The notes: generated from the sequence alone by a model not told the origin. Shown: positions 17,517-27,126, counted from the stretch's first letter. The stretch: DNA of 64,000 bases from Snodgrassella sp945267035 (GCF_026535915.1 NZ_JAFNPF010000001.1:1054001-1118000), one strand, 5' to 3'. Program-made: numbers and translations.

Positions 17517-19424
17517 TTAATGAAGAGACAAGGCTTCTTGTTTCAGCATGGCGATGAAGTCATCGATATCTAGCTGACCCAAATCTTCACCGCCACGTTT
17601 GCGTACGGCAACCTTGTTGTCCAGTTTCTCTTTTTCGCCTATAACCAATTGGTAGGGTAGGCGTTGCGTACTGTTATCTCGAATTTTGTATCCAATTTTT
17701 TCATTACGCAAGTCTAATTGTACACGGAAGCCTTCTGAGGTTAAACGGTCAGCAAGCTTTTGACAATATTCTGTTTGTGCCTCGGTGATATTCATAATCA
17801 CCATTTGGATTGGTGCAAGCCATAAAGGGAAGGCACCAGCATGATGTTCGATCAAGATACCGATAAAGCGTTCAAGCGAACCCAAGATTGCACGATGTAA
17901 CATAACGGGTCGGGCACGTTCGTTTTCTTCGGTAACATACTCTGCGCCCAATCGTTCAGGCAGAACAAAATCTAGTTGAATGGTGCCACATTGCCATGAA
18001 CGACCAAGTGCATCTTTAATATGATACTCGACTTTAGGGCCGTAGAAAGCACCTTCGCCAGGTAATTCTTCCCATTCGACATTACACGCTGTTAATGCTT
18101 CACGTAAACCTTGTTCGGCTTTATCCCAGATGGCGTCTGCGCCAGCGCGTTTTTCTGGACGTAAGGATAATTTGATGGAAACATCATTAAATTCAAATTG
18201 TTTGTAAATGCGCATTACAAGCTCGTTAAAAGCCTTAGCCTCACTAACAATTTGATCTTCTGTACAAAATATATGGGCATCATCCTGTGTAAATCCACGA
18301 ACTCGCATCAGTCCGTGCAATGCACCTGAAGGTTCGTTACGATGGCATGAGCCAAATTCTGCTAAGCGCAGGGGTAAATCGCGATAAGAGCGTAAACCTT
18401 GATTAAAAATCTGTATGTGACCAGGGCAGTTCATGGGTTTAACTGCATAAACACGTTTTTCAGATTCGGTGATAAACATGTTTTCTTTGTAGTTGTCCCA
18501 GTGACCGGATTTTTCCCATAAGCTACGATCCATGATCATGGGTGTTTTAATTTCCTGATATCCGGCTGCGGCTAATTCGTGGCGTAGATGCTGTTCGATA
18601 ACTTGCCATAAAGACCAGCCTTTAGGATGCCAAAATACCATACCTGGTGCTTCATCCTGTAAATGAAATAAATCCATTTGTTTGGCTAGTTTGCGATGAT
18701 CACGTTTTTCAGCTTCTTCAATGCGCTGTATATAAGCGTTTAAATCTTCTTTAGTCGCCCAAGCTGTACCGTAAATACGTTGCAGCTGTTCATTTTTGGC
18801 ATCACCGCGCCAGTACGCACCAGAAAGTTTGGTTAATTTAAAATTTTTCAAGAAACGCGTATTGGGGACATGTGGACCACGGCACATATCTACGTATTCC
18901 TGATGATAATATAAACCCATTGCTTTTTCGTCAGGCATATCATCAATCAGACGTAATTTATAGTCTTCCTGACGTTGTTTGAATATATCAATGACTTCAT
19001 TGCGAGGTGTGGTTTTTTTAATTACATCGTAATTTTGTGCAATCAGTTCTTTCATGCGTGTTTCGATTGCAGCAATGTCTTCAGGAGTAAAAGGACGTTC
19101 AAAAGAGATGTCATAGTAGAAGCCATCTTCAATCACTGGACCGATTACCATTTTGGCCTGAGGATAAAGTTGTTTAACTGCATGTCCTACCAGGTGAGCA
19201 CATGAGTGACGAATAATTTCGACGCCTTCTTTATCTTTAGCGGTGATGATGCTGACGTTAGCATCTTCGCTGACAAGATCACAGGTATCAACCAGTTTGC
19301 CGTTAATTTTCCCAGCGATGGCCGCTTTGGCTAAGCCTGCACCTATGGAAGCGGCAATATCGGCAATGCTTAGAGGCGCTTCATATTGGCGGATAGAACC
19401 GTCGGGCAGGGTAATATTTAACAT
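17517..19424 (-). CDS. thrS: Threonyl-tRNA synthetase
   Basis: Class II synthetase of 635 residues, complete. Domains in order: TGS (1-62), the second N-terminal editing domain with HSCAH near residue 75, catalytic core with motif 2 (CHRNEPSGALHGLMRVRGFT) and the zinc ligands in MNCPGH, DDAH and LHRAI, then the C-terminal anticodon-binding domain. Start MLNITLPDGS fits the family; GGAG precedes it. First gene of the thrS-infC block; divergent from tgt. Confidence 0.98.
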   Translation of the reverse strand: MLNITLPDGSIRQYEAPLSIADIAASIGAGLAKAAIAGKINGKLVDTCDLVSEDANVSIITAKDKEGVEIIRHSCAHLVGHAVKQLYPQAKMVIGPVIEDGFYYDISFERPFTPEDIAAIETRMKELIAQNYDVIKKTTPRNEVIDIFKQRQEDYKLRLIDDMPDEKAMGLYYHQEYVDMCRGPHVPNTRFLKNFKLTKLSGAYWRGDAKNEQLQRIYGTAWATKEDLNAYIQRIEEAEKRDHRKLAKQMDLFHLQDEAPGMVFWHPKGWSLWQVIEQHLRHELAAAGYQEIKTPMIMDRSLWEKSGHWDNYKENMFITESEKRVYAVKPMNCPGHIQIFNQGLRSYRDLPLRLAEFGSCHRNEPSGALHGLMRVRGFTQDDAHIFCTEDQIVSEAKAFNELVMRIYKQFEFNDVSIKLSLRPEKRAGADAIWDKAEQGLREALTACNVEWEELPGEGAFYGPKVEYHIKDALGRSWQCGTIQLDFVLPERLGAEYVTEENERARPVMLHRAILGSLERFIGILIEHHAGAFPLWLAPIQMVIMNITEAQTEYCQKLADRLTSEGFRVQLDLRNEKIGYKIRDNSTQRLPYQLVIGEKEKLDNKVAVRKRGGEDLGQLDIDDFIAMLKQEALSLH

Positions 19425-19659
19425 GGATACTCCACAAATAACAGACCGCTCGCTTTGATTAAAGAGAAAATCGGGTAACTGCTTTTATTTTAATAATGAA
19501 AAAGTTAAGTTCTTGGTAATAAGCAAATGACGGGCAATCACTTATTAAAGGATTTATTTTAACGATTTGAATTTTGCTTGGCAATGCTTATAGGGCGGAT
19601 TTTGTAGGTTTCGGCTATAATACGACAATCTGATATAGGTAATAGCTTGAGTTGGTTAT

Positions 19660-20775
19660 ATGCTTAATTTTACTTTACACTGCACTGATGGTGATGCGAG
19701 ACGTGGTACGCTGGAATTGAATCATGGTAAGGTGGAAACGCCGGTGTTTATGCCTGTTGGCACCTATGGTTCGGTAAAAGCCATGTCACCACAAAATTTG
19801 GATGAAATTAAAGCTCAAATTATTTTGGGCAATACATTTCATTTGTGGCTTCGCCCCGGATTAGAAGTGATTAAAGATTTCGGTGGTCTTCATGATTTTA
19901 TTGGTTGGGACAAGCCTATTTTGACAGACTCTGGAGGCTTTCAGGTTTTTTCACTTGCGCAAATGCGTAAGTTAACTGAAGAGGGGTGCACGTTCAGAAG
20001 TCCTATTAATGGGAATAAGTTATTTCTTTCGCCAGAAATATCCATGCAGATTCAAACGGTGTTAAATTCTGATATTGTGATGCAATTGGATGAATGCCCT
20101 GATGGTAATGTTGATTTTGCAGAAGCACAAAAATCTTTGCGGATGAGCTTGCGTTGGGCGCAGCGAAGTAAAAATGAATTCGAACGACTCAATAATCCGA
20201 ATGCGTTATTTGGTATTGTTCAAGGGGGGATGTTTGAAGAGTTGCGCGAAGAATCGTTAGCTGGTTTAGAAGAGATAGGCTTTCCAGGTTTATCTATTGG
20301 TGGTCTTTCAGTTGGCGAACCTAAGCCGGAAATGTACCGTATTTTAAGCGCTATAGGACCCAAATTACCGCAATCTAAGCCGCATTATCTTATGGGCGTA
20401 GGTACACCGGAAGATCTGGTTTACGGCGTATCTTGTGGTGTGGATATGTTTGATTGTGTCATGCCAACGCGGAATGCTCGTAATGGGTGGTTGTTTACCC
20501 GCTATGGAGACATCAAGATTCGAAATGCTAAATATCGGCATGATCAGCGACCTTTAGATGAGAGTTGCGATTGTTATACCTGTCGTCATTTCAGCCGCGC
20601 TTACTTGCATCATTTGCAGCGCGTAGGCGAAATCTTGGGGGCGCAGCTGAATACTATTCATAATTTGCGCTATTATCAGATATTAACGGCTGAGATGCGT
20701 CTGGCTATTGAAGCTAAAGCCTTCAATGAATTCCAGTCTCGATTCCATACAGATCGGGCTAGAGGAGTGCTGTAA
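19660..20775 (+). CDS. tgt: Queuine tRNA-ribosyltransferase
   Basis: Exchanges guanine for preQ1 at position 34 of tRNAs with GUN anticodons. The 371-residue protein has the catalytic TIM-barrel signatures LTDSGGFQVFS (active-site Asp near residue 89), IVQGG, GLSVGEP, and the zinc site CDCYTCRHFSRAYLHH. Length is normal. A TATAAT box sits at 19616-19621, 39 bases before the start, without a recognisable -35. Confidence 0.98.
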   Translation: MLNFTLHCTDGDARRGTLELNHGKVETPVFMPVGTYGSVKAMSPQNLDEIKAQIILGNTFHLWLRPGLEVIKDFGGLHDFIGWDKPILTDSGGFQVFSLAQMRKLTEEGCTFRSPINGNKLFLSPEISMQIQTVLNSDIVMQLDECPDGNVDFAEAQKSLRMSLRWAQRSKNEFERLNNPNALFGIVQGGMFEELREESLAGLEEIGFPGLSIGGLSVGEPKPEMYRILSAIGPKLPQSKPHYLMGVGTPEDLVYGVSCGVDMFDCVMPTRNARNGWLFTRYGDIKIRNAKYRHDQRPLDESCDCYTCRHFSRAYLHHLQRVGEILGAQLNTIHNLRYYQILTAEMRLAIEAKAFNEFQSRFHTDRARGVL

Positions 20776-20867
20776 ATTTATTCTGTTGTTTAGGGATGTT
20801 CCATGGTTAAGTTTAAGGTGTTGATCTGATGGAACGCTAAAAATGTGATTTTTTGTGGAGTTGGGGA

Positions 20868-22250
20868 ATGAGTGAAAAAAAATGGTCTGGACGATTTAAT
20901 GAACCGGTGAGTGAGCTGGTAAAACAATATACGGCTTCGATAGATTTTGATAAGTCTCTGGCAAAATATGATATTCAAGGTTCTCTGGCTCACGCGCAGA
21001 TGTTGCAACAAGTGGGTATTCTTAGCTCAGAAGATTTATCCGCTATTCAAGCAGGCATGAACGAAATTTTGCAGGAGATTGCTGAAAACAAGATAAATTG
21101 GTCGGTTGATCTTGAAGATGTGCACATGAATGTCGAGCATTTACTGACGCTGAAGATAGGTGATGCGGGTAAGCGATTGCATACCGGACGTAGTCGTAAT
21201 GATCAGGTTGCTACGGATATTAGGCTGTGGCTACGAGATGCTATTGATTTTATAGTTGATCTTATTAAAGATTTACAGACTGCATTGCTTAATTTGGCTG
21301 ATGAACATGCTGATGTGGTGATGCCGGGGTTTACTCATATGCAGGTAGCTCAACCCATTAGTTTTGGTCATCATATGTTGGCATATGTAGAAATGTTGGG
21401 AAGAGATAGTGAGCGCATGCAGGATTGTCGACATCGTGTCAACCGCATGCCTTTAGGAGCTGCAGCTCTTGCTGGGACGACATTTCCGATTAAGCGAGAA
21501 GTTACGGCTAAGTTGTTGGGTTTTGAATCAATTTGTCAAAATTCTCTGGATGCGGTATCAGATCGTGATTTTGCCATTGAGTTTACGGCAGCCTCTTCTA
21601 TTTTAATGATGCATTTATCGCGCTTAAGTGAAGAATTGATCTACTGGATAAGTCCGCGTTTTGCCTTTATTGATATTGCTGACCGTTTCTGTACCGGCTC
21701 AAGCATCATGCCTCAGAAAAAAAATCCCGATGTGCCAGAATTAGTGCGGGGTAAAACTGGACGGATCGTTGGGCATCTTATGGGGTTGATTACTCTAATG
21801 AAATCGCAGCCTTTGGCTTATAACAAGGATAATCAAGAAGACAAGGAGCCATTATTTGATACGGTGAAAACGGTAATCGATACCTTACGTATTTATGCTG
21901 ATATGATGCGTGGTGTGACGGTGAAACCCGAAAATATGCGTGCAGCAGTCATGCAGGGGTTTGCTACCGCAACCGATTTAGCGGATTATCTGGTTAAAAA
22001 AGGTTTGCCATTTCGTGACAGTCATGAAGTTGTGGCTAAAGCGGTACGTATGGCTGAAGAGCAAGGTCAAGATTTGTCTGACTTACCATTGGATGTTTTG
22101 CAATCTTTTTCTAAATTGATTACAGAAGATGTATATCATGTGTTAACTCCTGAAGGCAGTCTTAATGCGCGTAATCATATTGGTGGAACTGCGCCAGAAC
22201 AAGTACGGGCACAGGTAGAGCGTTGGCGTAATATATTGCAGCAAATCTAA
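20868..22250 (+). CDS. argH: Argininosuccinate lyase
   Basis: Last step of arginine synthesis: argininosuccinate to arginine plus fumarate. The 460-residue protein carries the superfamily signature GSSIMPQKKNPDVPEL, HTGRSRNDQVATD and the N-terminal KKWSGRF. I placed the start at the ATG at 20868, preceded by GGGGA, rather than an in-frame start five codons upstream. A terminator about 110 bases downstream closes the unit. Confidence 0.98.
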   Translation: MSEKKWSGRFNEPVSELVKQYTASIDFDKSLAKYDIQGSLAHAQMLQQVGILSSEDLSAIQAGMNEILQEIAENKINWSVDLEDVHMNVEHLLTLKIGDAGKRLHTGRSRNDQVATDIRLWLRDAIDFIVDLIKDLQTALLNLADEHADVVMPGFTHMQVAQPISFGHHMLAYVEMLGRDSERMQDCRHRVNRMPLGAAALAGTTFPIKREVTAKLLGFESICQNSLDAVSDRDFAIEFTAASSILMMHLSRLSEELIYWISPRFAFIDIADRFCTGSSIMPQKKNPDVPELVRGKTGRIVGHLMGLITLMKSQPLAYNKDNQEDKEPLFDTVKTVIDTLRIYADMMRGVTVKPENMRAAVMQGFATATDLADYLVKKGLPFRDSHEVVAKAVRMAEEQGQDLSDLPLDVLQSFSKLITEDVYHVLTPEGSLNARNHIGGTAPEQVRAQVERWRNILQQI

Positions 22251-22358
22251 ATTTCAGGTTTGCTTGAATGATACTGAAACGAGTGCTTTCTTTGCGGCAA
22301 AACACTTTGAAATATATATGGTTGACCAATCTGTAATAAGGTAATCTGGTGATCACTT

Positions 22359-22397
22359 AAAACAGGAATAGCTTCATCCAAGTTATTCCTGTTTTTA
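22359..22397 (+). terminator. Terminator after argH
   Basis: AAAACAGGAATA (22359-22370) pairs with TATTCCTGTTTT (22384-22395) across a 13-nt loop, followed by further T's. It lies about 110 bases past the argH stop. Confidence 0.8.
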
Positions 22398-22456
22398 TTG
22401 GTTGATCAAATAGCGAAATATTAAGATTAGAATAAATTGTTTGAATTATATCGATA

Positions 22457-22649
22457 TTATTCCATCTCGTATCCTGCTTCCGAAAATACATCCATCATAT
22501 AACTAGGTGTAAAATCTAAATTGTCGACATTATTCCAATAATAAATTTAGTGCATTATTATCAAACTGACTAGTGTGGTCTAATTTTTGAGCCAATGTAC
22601 TATCGTGATACCGAAATAATTTATTCGGGTCACCATCATAGAAACCATT
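22457..22649 (-). pseudogene. Frameshifted remnant, unknown family
   Basis: Two minus-strand open stretches join with a one-base shift near 22532. The first reads GFYDGDPNKLFRYHDSTLAQ onward and ends LNLLLE. The second starts NVDNLDFTPSYMMDVF and stops after GYEME. The amino-acid make-up looks like real protein. No start codon or family is recognised; the upstream part is missing or scrambled. Confidence 0.4.
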
Positions 22650-22925
22650 TTATTTTTATCGGATATTCATTTAGAAAAGATTATTGCACTTAAGTATTTT
22701 GCTTTTTCCAATAAACAAAGTAATACGCATAATAAGGACTTATATTTAATCGCATTATCTATGAATCTACCCCATACTTCTTATGGTAAATGTCCCTATG
22801 CACGCTATATTGAAATAGCCTATAAAACAATCTGTTAGATTGCAGTTACGCTATGTATTGCAAGACAGAGTGATAGGTTGATGGTAATGGAAAATGCTTA
22901 ACCCTAAAATTCAAAAAAGCTAGAA

Positions 22926-23137
22926 ATGAATAAAATATTATTTCTGTTTGCTCTAGGTATGTGTACCTTTTGTCAGGGGCATGGACAAAATAAAACGACT
23001 TTAACCAATTGGTAACCGCATTAACAGACACCAAATTGGTAGAAGAATTTGATTTTGATGTTTATGAAAAAAAACATCAAGGATCTGATAAATATATTTT
23101 ATCTAATGGTAATACAATATTTTTATGGTTTTTTTAA
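22926..23137 (+). pseudogene. Frameshifted small exported protein
   Basis: The ATG at 22926 opens a hydrophobic signal-like N-terminus (MNKILFLFALGMCTFCQGHG) that stops after 29 codons at 23015. In the frame two bases over, an open stretch from about 23009 continues plausibly (LVTALTDTKLVEEFDFDVYE, then SDKYILSNGNTIFLWFF) to a stop at 23137. Together they suggest one secreted or lipid-anchored protein of about 70 residues broken by an indel near 23000. Function unknown. Confidence 0.4.
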
Positions 23138-23253
23138 AGATAAAGTAGGCTTTTAAAGAGAAGGATCTATACAACATCCTGCTACGCCTACGCTCTCTTA
23201 TTAAAGATATAAACTCAAATTGTTAGATAAACTGTATGCATAAAACAAAAATG

Positions 23254-23275
23254 CCAACTTTTAAAGTTGGTTTTT
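23254..23275 (+). terminator. Hairpin terminator in decay region
   Basis: CCAACTT (23254-23260) pairs with AAGTTGG (23264-23270) across a very tight loop, followed by TTTTTCGTTTT. It would end a + strand transcript through the 22926-23137 remnant. Confidence 0.6.
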
Positions 23276-23365
23276 CGTTTTGTCTCTCATTTTCAATTAG
23301 TTATATTGAAACACCTAAGCTCATAAATGATTTACCATTTGTATATCAAAACTGGAACATACTAC

Positions 23366-23752
23366 TTATATATCATAATCATAAGCATTTATTAATAAAT
23401 GTTTTAGGTGATTAAATCCATTTAAACCATTATTTTTCTCAACTATCTGAGAATTTTCTATTTCTACAATAGCAGATTCAGAATCAGAATGTGCATACAC
23501 TTCAAATGCTTTATCTGATAAGGCTCCTCTTATTTAATCTAATCTCAAATTAAACATGATAATGCCATCAAATTGAAATTTTGCCAAAAAGTAATCACTA
23601 ACTACATTTGGTTTTATACTACATAAATCTTTAGAAATAGACAGTACCGCTTCTATTTTTCTAGGATTTATAGTTTCAATTTTTTTTACCTCAATAGCAT
23701 CTCTACCTATTATTAATCCAAATTCTTGCGTTACAATGTCTTTTAATTTCAT
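23366..23752 (-). pseudogene. Unknown gene with in-frame stop
   Basis: Starts at an ATG at 23752 (MKLKDIVTQEFGLIIGRDAI) and runs 72 codons to a TAA at 23534. The same frame then stays open for another 55 codons, beginning IRGALSDKAFEVYAHSDSES and ending LINAYDYDI at 23366. The continuing protein-like text in the same frame indicates a 128-codon gene cut by one nonsense codon. Its ATG overlaps the stop of the remnant upstream (ATGA), as in a coupled two-gene operon. Family not recognised. Confidence 0.5.
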
Positions 23753-24082
23753 ATCTTTTTTGTGGTATATGAATATCTTACTTTTATATTGATAAGTGTT
23801 ATCTGATGAAAAACGTTTATTTTAGTTATTGGTTTTTCGCCTTTTGACTTAGCTTCTGCTAGAGCATGATTAGATGGATTTCCAATCATATTTGAACAAG
23901 AATATAAAACAAATTGATATGGAATGCCAGATTAGGAAAAAATTATTATTGGTCACTTTCAAGTCAATATTAACATTAACTTGTTGCAATAAAACACCTT
24001 TAGAAAAGTAGCCAAACAAACAAAAACTCTTCCTCAATTGATAACACTCTCTGACTAAACCAATTTTTAAATGGGATAAAGT
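23749..24082 (-). pseudogene. Frameshifted gene coupled to the 23366-23752 remnant
   Basis: One frame is open from 24082 (with GLVRECYQLRKSFCLFGYFS and LLQQVNVNIDLKVTNNNFF). After a one-base shift near 23930-23945 a second frame continues with SGIPYQFVLYSCSNMIGNPS, HALAEAKSKGEKPITKINVF and on to a TGA at 23749. Joined, they give a protein of at least 105 residues. The TGA overlaps the next ATG by four bases. The true start is not found. No family recognised. Confidence 0.45.
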
Positions 24083-24411
24083 TTAGTTAATCAGTGCCAG
24101 TGATGGAACAAGATAAAAGTCTTGTGAAAAAAGTCGTTAATCGCCTAGATATTAAAAGGTTATGTTATATGTATTTGTGTTTAGAAATTGGGTATCGATG
24201 ACCACAGTGCTTTCAAACCAATGGTTAGCCTAAGATAATTGATCTTAAATAAAATGAGGCCGAAATGCATAAGGAAGTTAATTAGATAAGGATTAAGCCG
24301 CGAATTGTTTTGCACTGTTGCTTGGTATTATGATTTATTTAATTTACAATAACTGGTTTTATGCAACTTTGTGTAATTTGTATCAAATAGATATTTAAAA
24401 GTGGGGGTTAT

Positions 24412-25527
24412 ATGCGTTTTAGATTTGGTAAAGTGATGATGGTTTTGGCCATTGCAGGCTTGATAACTGCTTGTAATAAAGCGGTAGTTCAACAAGAACC
24501 GGATAAGTTGGTAAGGGAAGGATTGCATAAGCTATCGACTCAGGATACTAAATTCAATTTCAGTGGTGAGGCTAAGTTGCAAACTGAGGTACCAACTGAA
24601 AATAAAGATAGCCAGGCTCAAGCTTCCAGTGCTAGCGAAGATCTTTCCCCTAGTCTTGTTCCAATGAAACAGTATCAAAATCTTTTAGATTTGATTAGTA
24701 AATCATTTAAAGTTAAATATACAGGTGCGGTCGATCTTTCACAGTACAAAATTGAAGTTATTCCTGAATATCATTATGAAGCAAAAAATATTTTATTGTC
24801 TTTAAAATTTCCTATTCAGGTGGATTTAAGTAAGTTGGCTGTGTATATTGATTCTGCAGCATTAACTAATTTTTCAGATACTTTTGCGAAGGAAGCGATG
24901 CCATCAAAATATGTTGGTGAACGCTATGTTAAAGTAGCGGTACCAGAAGATGATATTAAGCGCCTGCCTTTAAGTGATTTATTTAAAGATTTATCTAAAG
25001 CTACGGATGACAGCTATGCTTCATTAGATGCAAAATCTTTTAGTAGTGTTAATGTGGATGATTTTGGAAAAAAAATCAACGCTAAATATCAAGTGAAATT
25101 GACCACTAACGCTAAGTTAACTAATAAAATGACGATTGTTGCTTTAGATAGTCTGAGTAAATCTTTACAACAGCAAGGTCAAGAAGCAGCTTCCAAAAAC
25201 GGGCAGTATCAGCAGCAAGATTATGAGGTATTAAAACAATATGTTGATAAGTTAAATATGGTTTATAAAAATCAATTAAATAATGATGGTAAGCTAAGTC
25301 AATATATGGAAAAAATGCCTATCATTTATGACTATTATTTAGATGACAAGGGTCGCATCATTGCAGTGCGTAATAAGATACGGATTTATACTGCATCTAA
25401 AGATTTTGAGCGAAATGTTTATGTTATAGCAGAAAGTCAGATTGATTATTCCGCACCTAAATTTACCATGACTCCAACTGATCAAAATACTTTGAATATT
25501 ACTTCTCAATTAGTAGGCGTATTCTAA
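24412..25527 (+). CDS. Lipoprotein of unknown function, paralog 1
   Basis: A 371-residue lipoprotein: signal peptide with lipobox LITAC (acylated Cys21) and a GGGGG ribosome site before the ATG. I do not recognise the family. A mature start EPDKLVREGLHKL is followed by a beta-like FNFSGEAKLQTEV segment, a low-complexity Ser/Glu stretch, then TGAVDLSQYKIEVIPEYHYE and YYLDDKGRIIAVRNKI near the C-terminus. The same blocks recur in the next gene, so the two are tandem paralogs. Probably faces the periplasm from a membrane anchor. A strong terminator follows immediately. Confidence 0.8.
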   Translation: MRFRFGKVMMVLAIAGLITACNKAVVQQEPDKLVREGLHKLSTQDTKFNFSGEAKLQTEVPTENKDSQAQASSASEDLSPSLVPMKQYQNLLDLISKSFKVKYTGAVDLSQYKIEVIPEYHYEAKNILLSLKFPIQVDLSKLAVYIDSAALTNFSDTFAKEAMPSKYVGERYVKVAVPEDDIKRLPLSDLFKDLSKATDDSYASLDAKSFSSVNVDDFGKKINAKYQVKLTTNAKLTNKMTIVALDSLSKSLQQQGQEAASKNGQYQQQDYEVLKQYVDKLNMVYKNQLNNDGKLSQYMEKMPIIYDYYLDDKGRIIAVRNKIRIYTASKDFERNVYVIAESQIDYSAPKFTMTPTDQNTLNITSQLVGVF

Positions 25528-25551
25528 TTGATAAAGACCCTATTTTTTCTA

Positions 25552-25581
25552 AACCAACACTTTGATGTGTTGGTTTTTTTT
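25552..25581 (+). terminator. Terminator after lipoprotein paralog 1
   Basis: AACCAACAC (25552-25560) pairs with GTGTTGGTT (25567-25575) over a 6-nt loop and runs into eight T's. It separates the two paralogs into different transcripts. Confidence 0.9.
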
Positions 25582-25777
25582 GTTGATGTTTAAGTAACCC
25601 GATTCCACCTCTCATCTTTATGAAGTTATCCTTAATTGATGCTATTATTAAAGAATGTCTTTTTTCGGTTAGAATCGCGAATAATAATGAATTTTTAAGT
25701 AAATGAGAAATTAAGATGTAATTGAGGGTAGTTGAGGAAATTGAAGAATCCATAAAAATTAGAGAGTTTTTAGATTA

Positions 25778-27034
25778 ATGAAAGGGAATATTTTGAAAAT
25801 TTTTAAAATGGTCTGGATGATAATCGCATTTTGCCTAGTTGGGTGCACCTCTGTAAGCAATCAATCACCTGATGAAATGGTCAGGCAGGCTGTTCAACGT
25901 AATATTTTGCGTGATAACCAATTTAATTTAAGTGGTCAGCTAAATGTGCATATTGAAAATAAAATGGATGCCGAAGAAAGTGAAGTAGAAAAAATTGAAG
26001 AATATTCGATAAAATCTGATAGCAAAAATTTGGAATCATTATCCTCTACTGAATTGAAATCAAAAAATGAGAAAAAAGTGAGTAAACACAGCTCTCAAAA
26101 AAATCAGCCTACTGAAAATTATGATGATAATGATAATGTATTTACTGAACTATCCAGAGAAGATAAATTTATAGATACTATTAAAGTTTATTTGGATCAA
26201 TCATCTATATACTTCACAGGGGCTGTTGATCTACCAAATAGAAAAATTGAAATCGTTCCTGAATTGCGTCGACAAGCTCGAAATATGTATTCATCTACTA
26301 AATTTCCTCTTCAACTTGATCTGAAGAAAAAACAATTTATCGTAGATGCTGGTCCATACAGACCATTTCTGAATGTTTACTATAAATATAAGGAACTAGA
26401 TAAAATTTCTGAAAAGCCCTATATAGGTTGGGATTTTTCAGGTATAGATGATGATACATCTTCTGGAAAACTGTTAGCGCGTGCTTTGCCGAAAATTATT
26501 GATGATGCTTTAGCTAGTTATGCTAAAGAAGACTTTATCTTAATGGATATGGATGAGAGCGGACGTAAAATCGGTGCACGATATCGTATCAGAGTCAATT
26601 CGGATTCTCAGAAAAATAAATTATTCCTTAAAGTTATGCTCAACAGTATCAAGGAGCAGCTGAAGCTAGCTGATGCTAATGACAACGATTCTTCCGATGA
26701 ATCCAATTCTAAAAAATCTGATGGTTTAAACAAAATAAGTGTACTTTTTGAAGATGATGTAGAAGATGAAGAGGCAAATGTAGAAAATAAACCATTTAAC
26801 ACCTTAGCGCAGAATAAAGATTTTTATTTGGATACTAAAGGTAGAATAATTGGCATAAAGGAATTTAGGAAAATTGAAAGTAAATATATAAAAAATCATA
26901 TCTTCGTCAATAATGTATGGTTACATTTTGACTATACCTCACAGCCGAATTTTATAATTAAGTCGACACCGTTAAATACTCAGTATATCGATAATATAAA
27001 GGATTATTTTTTAGATTATTATTTTTATCGATAA
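25778..27034 (+). CDS. Lipoprotein of unknown function, paralog 2
   Basis: A 418-residue lipoprotein (lipobox LVGC, acylated Cys23). It shares with the preceding gene the SPDEMVRQAVQRN start, FNLSGQLNVH, TGAVDLPNRKIEIVPELRRQ and FYLDTKGRIIGIKEF blocks. Two acidic, Ser/Lys-rich insertions (about residues 65-115 and 300-330) make it longer and are less alike. The coding end lies inside a 40-bp tandem duplication whose length is not a multiple of three, so the present C-terminus (YYFYR) is probably secondary. Function unknown; anchored, likely periplasmic-facing. Confidence 0.78.
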   Translation: MKGNILKIFKMVWMIIAFCLVGCTSVSNQSPDEMVRQAVQRNILRDNQFNLSGQLNVHIENKMDAEESEVEKIEEYSIKSDSKNLESLSSTELKSKNEKKVSKHSSQKNQPTENYDDNDNVFTELSREDKFIDTIKVYLDQSSIYFTGAVDLPNRKIEIVPELRRQARNMYSSTKFPLQLDLKKKQFIVDAGPYRPFLNVYYKYKELDKISEKPYIGWDFSGIDDDTSSGKLLARALPKIIDDALASYAKEDFILMDMDESGRKIGARYRIRVNSDSQKNKLFLKVMLNSIKEQLKLADANDNDSSDESNSKKSDGLNKISVLFEDDVEDEEANVENKPFNTLAQNKDFYLDTKGRIIGIKEFRKIESKYIKNHIFVNNVWLHFDYTSQPNFIIKSTPLNTQYIDNIKDYFLDYYFYR

Positions 27035-27065
27035 TATAAATAATTATTTTTTAGATTATTATTTT
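26986..27065 (+). repeat. 40-bp tandem duplication over the stop codon
   Basis: Two adjacent 40-base units (26986-27025 and 27026-27065) differ at two positions (GG in the first, TA in the second). The first is coding; the reading frame stops nine bases into the second. Recent slippage or unequal exchange is the simplest cause. Confidence 0.92.
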
Positions 27066-27092
27066 TCAGGGCATTAGTAAATGTCTAGTATT

Positions 27093-27119
27093 AAGCCAGT
27101 AACATTACTGGCTTTTTTA
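27093..27119 (+). terminator. Terminator after lipoprotein paralog 2
   Basis: GCCAGTAA (27095-27102) pairs with TTACTGGC (27105-27112) with only two bases between, followed by TTTTTTAT. The loop will open by a pair or two in practice. It faces the 3' end of xerD. Confidence 0.85.
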
Positions 27120-27126
27120 TCAAGTT

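Larger units (their letters stand above)
22251..24411. other. A+T-rich decay region with gene remnants
   Basis: About 2.2 kb without an intact gene. It contains the argH terminator and at least four remnants described separately (22457-22649, 22926-23137, 23366-23752, 23749-24082). A + strand open stretch without a start codon (22620-22838, ending in AYKTIC) partly overlaps the first remnant antisense. Damage is mostly single-base frameshifts near A/T runs plus one nonsense codon. I see no transposase or repeat explaining the region. Confidence 0.7.

Noticed and set aside
22620..22838. A 72-codon + strand open stretch ending AYKTIC
   Set aside because: No start codon at its left end, and its first part is antisense to a better-looking remnant. 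Kept only as a note in the region description.
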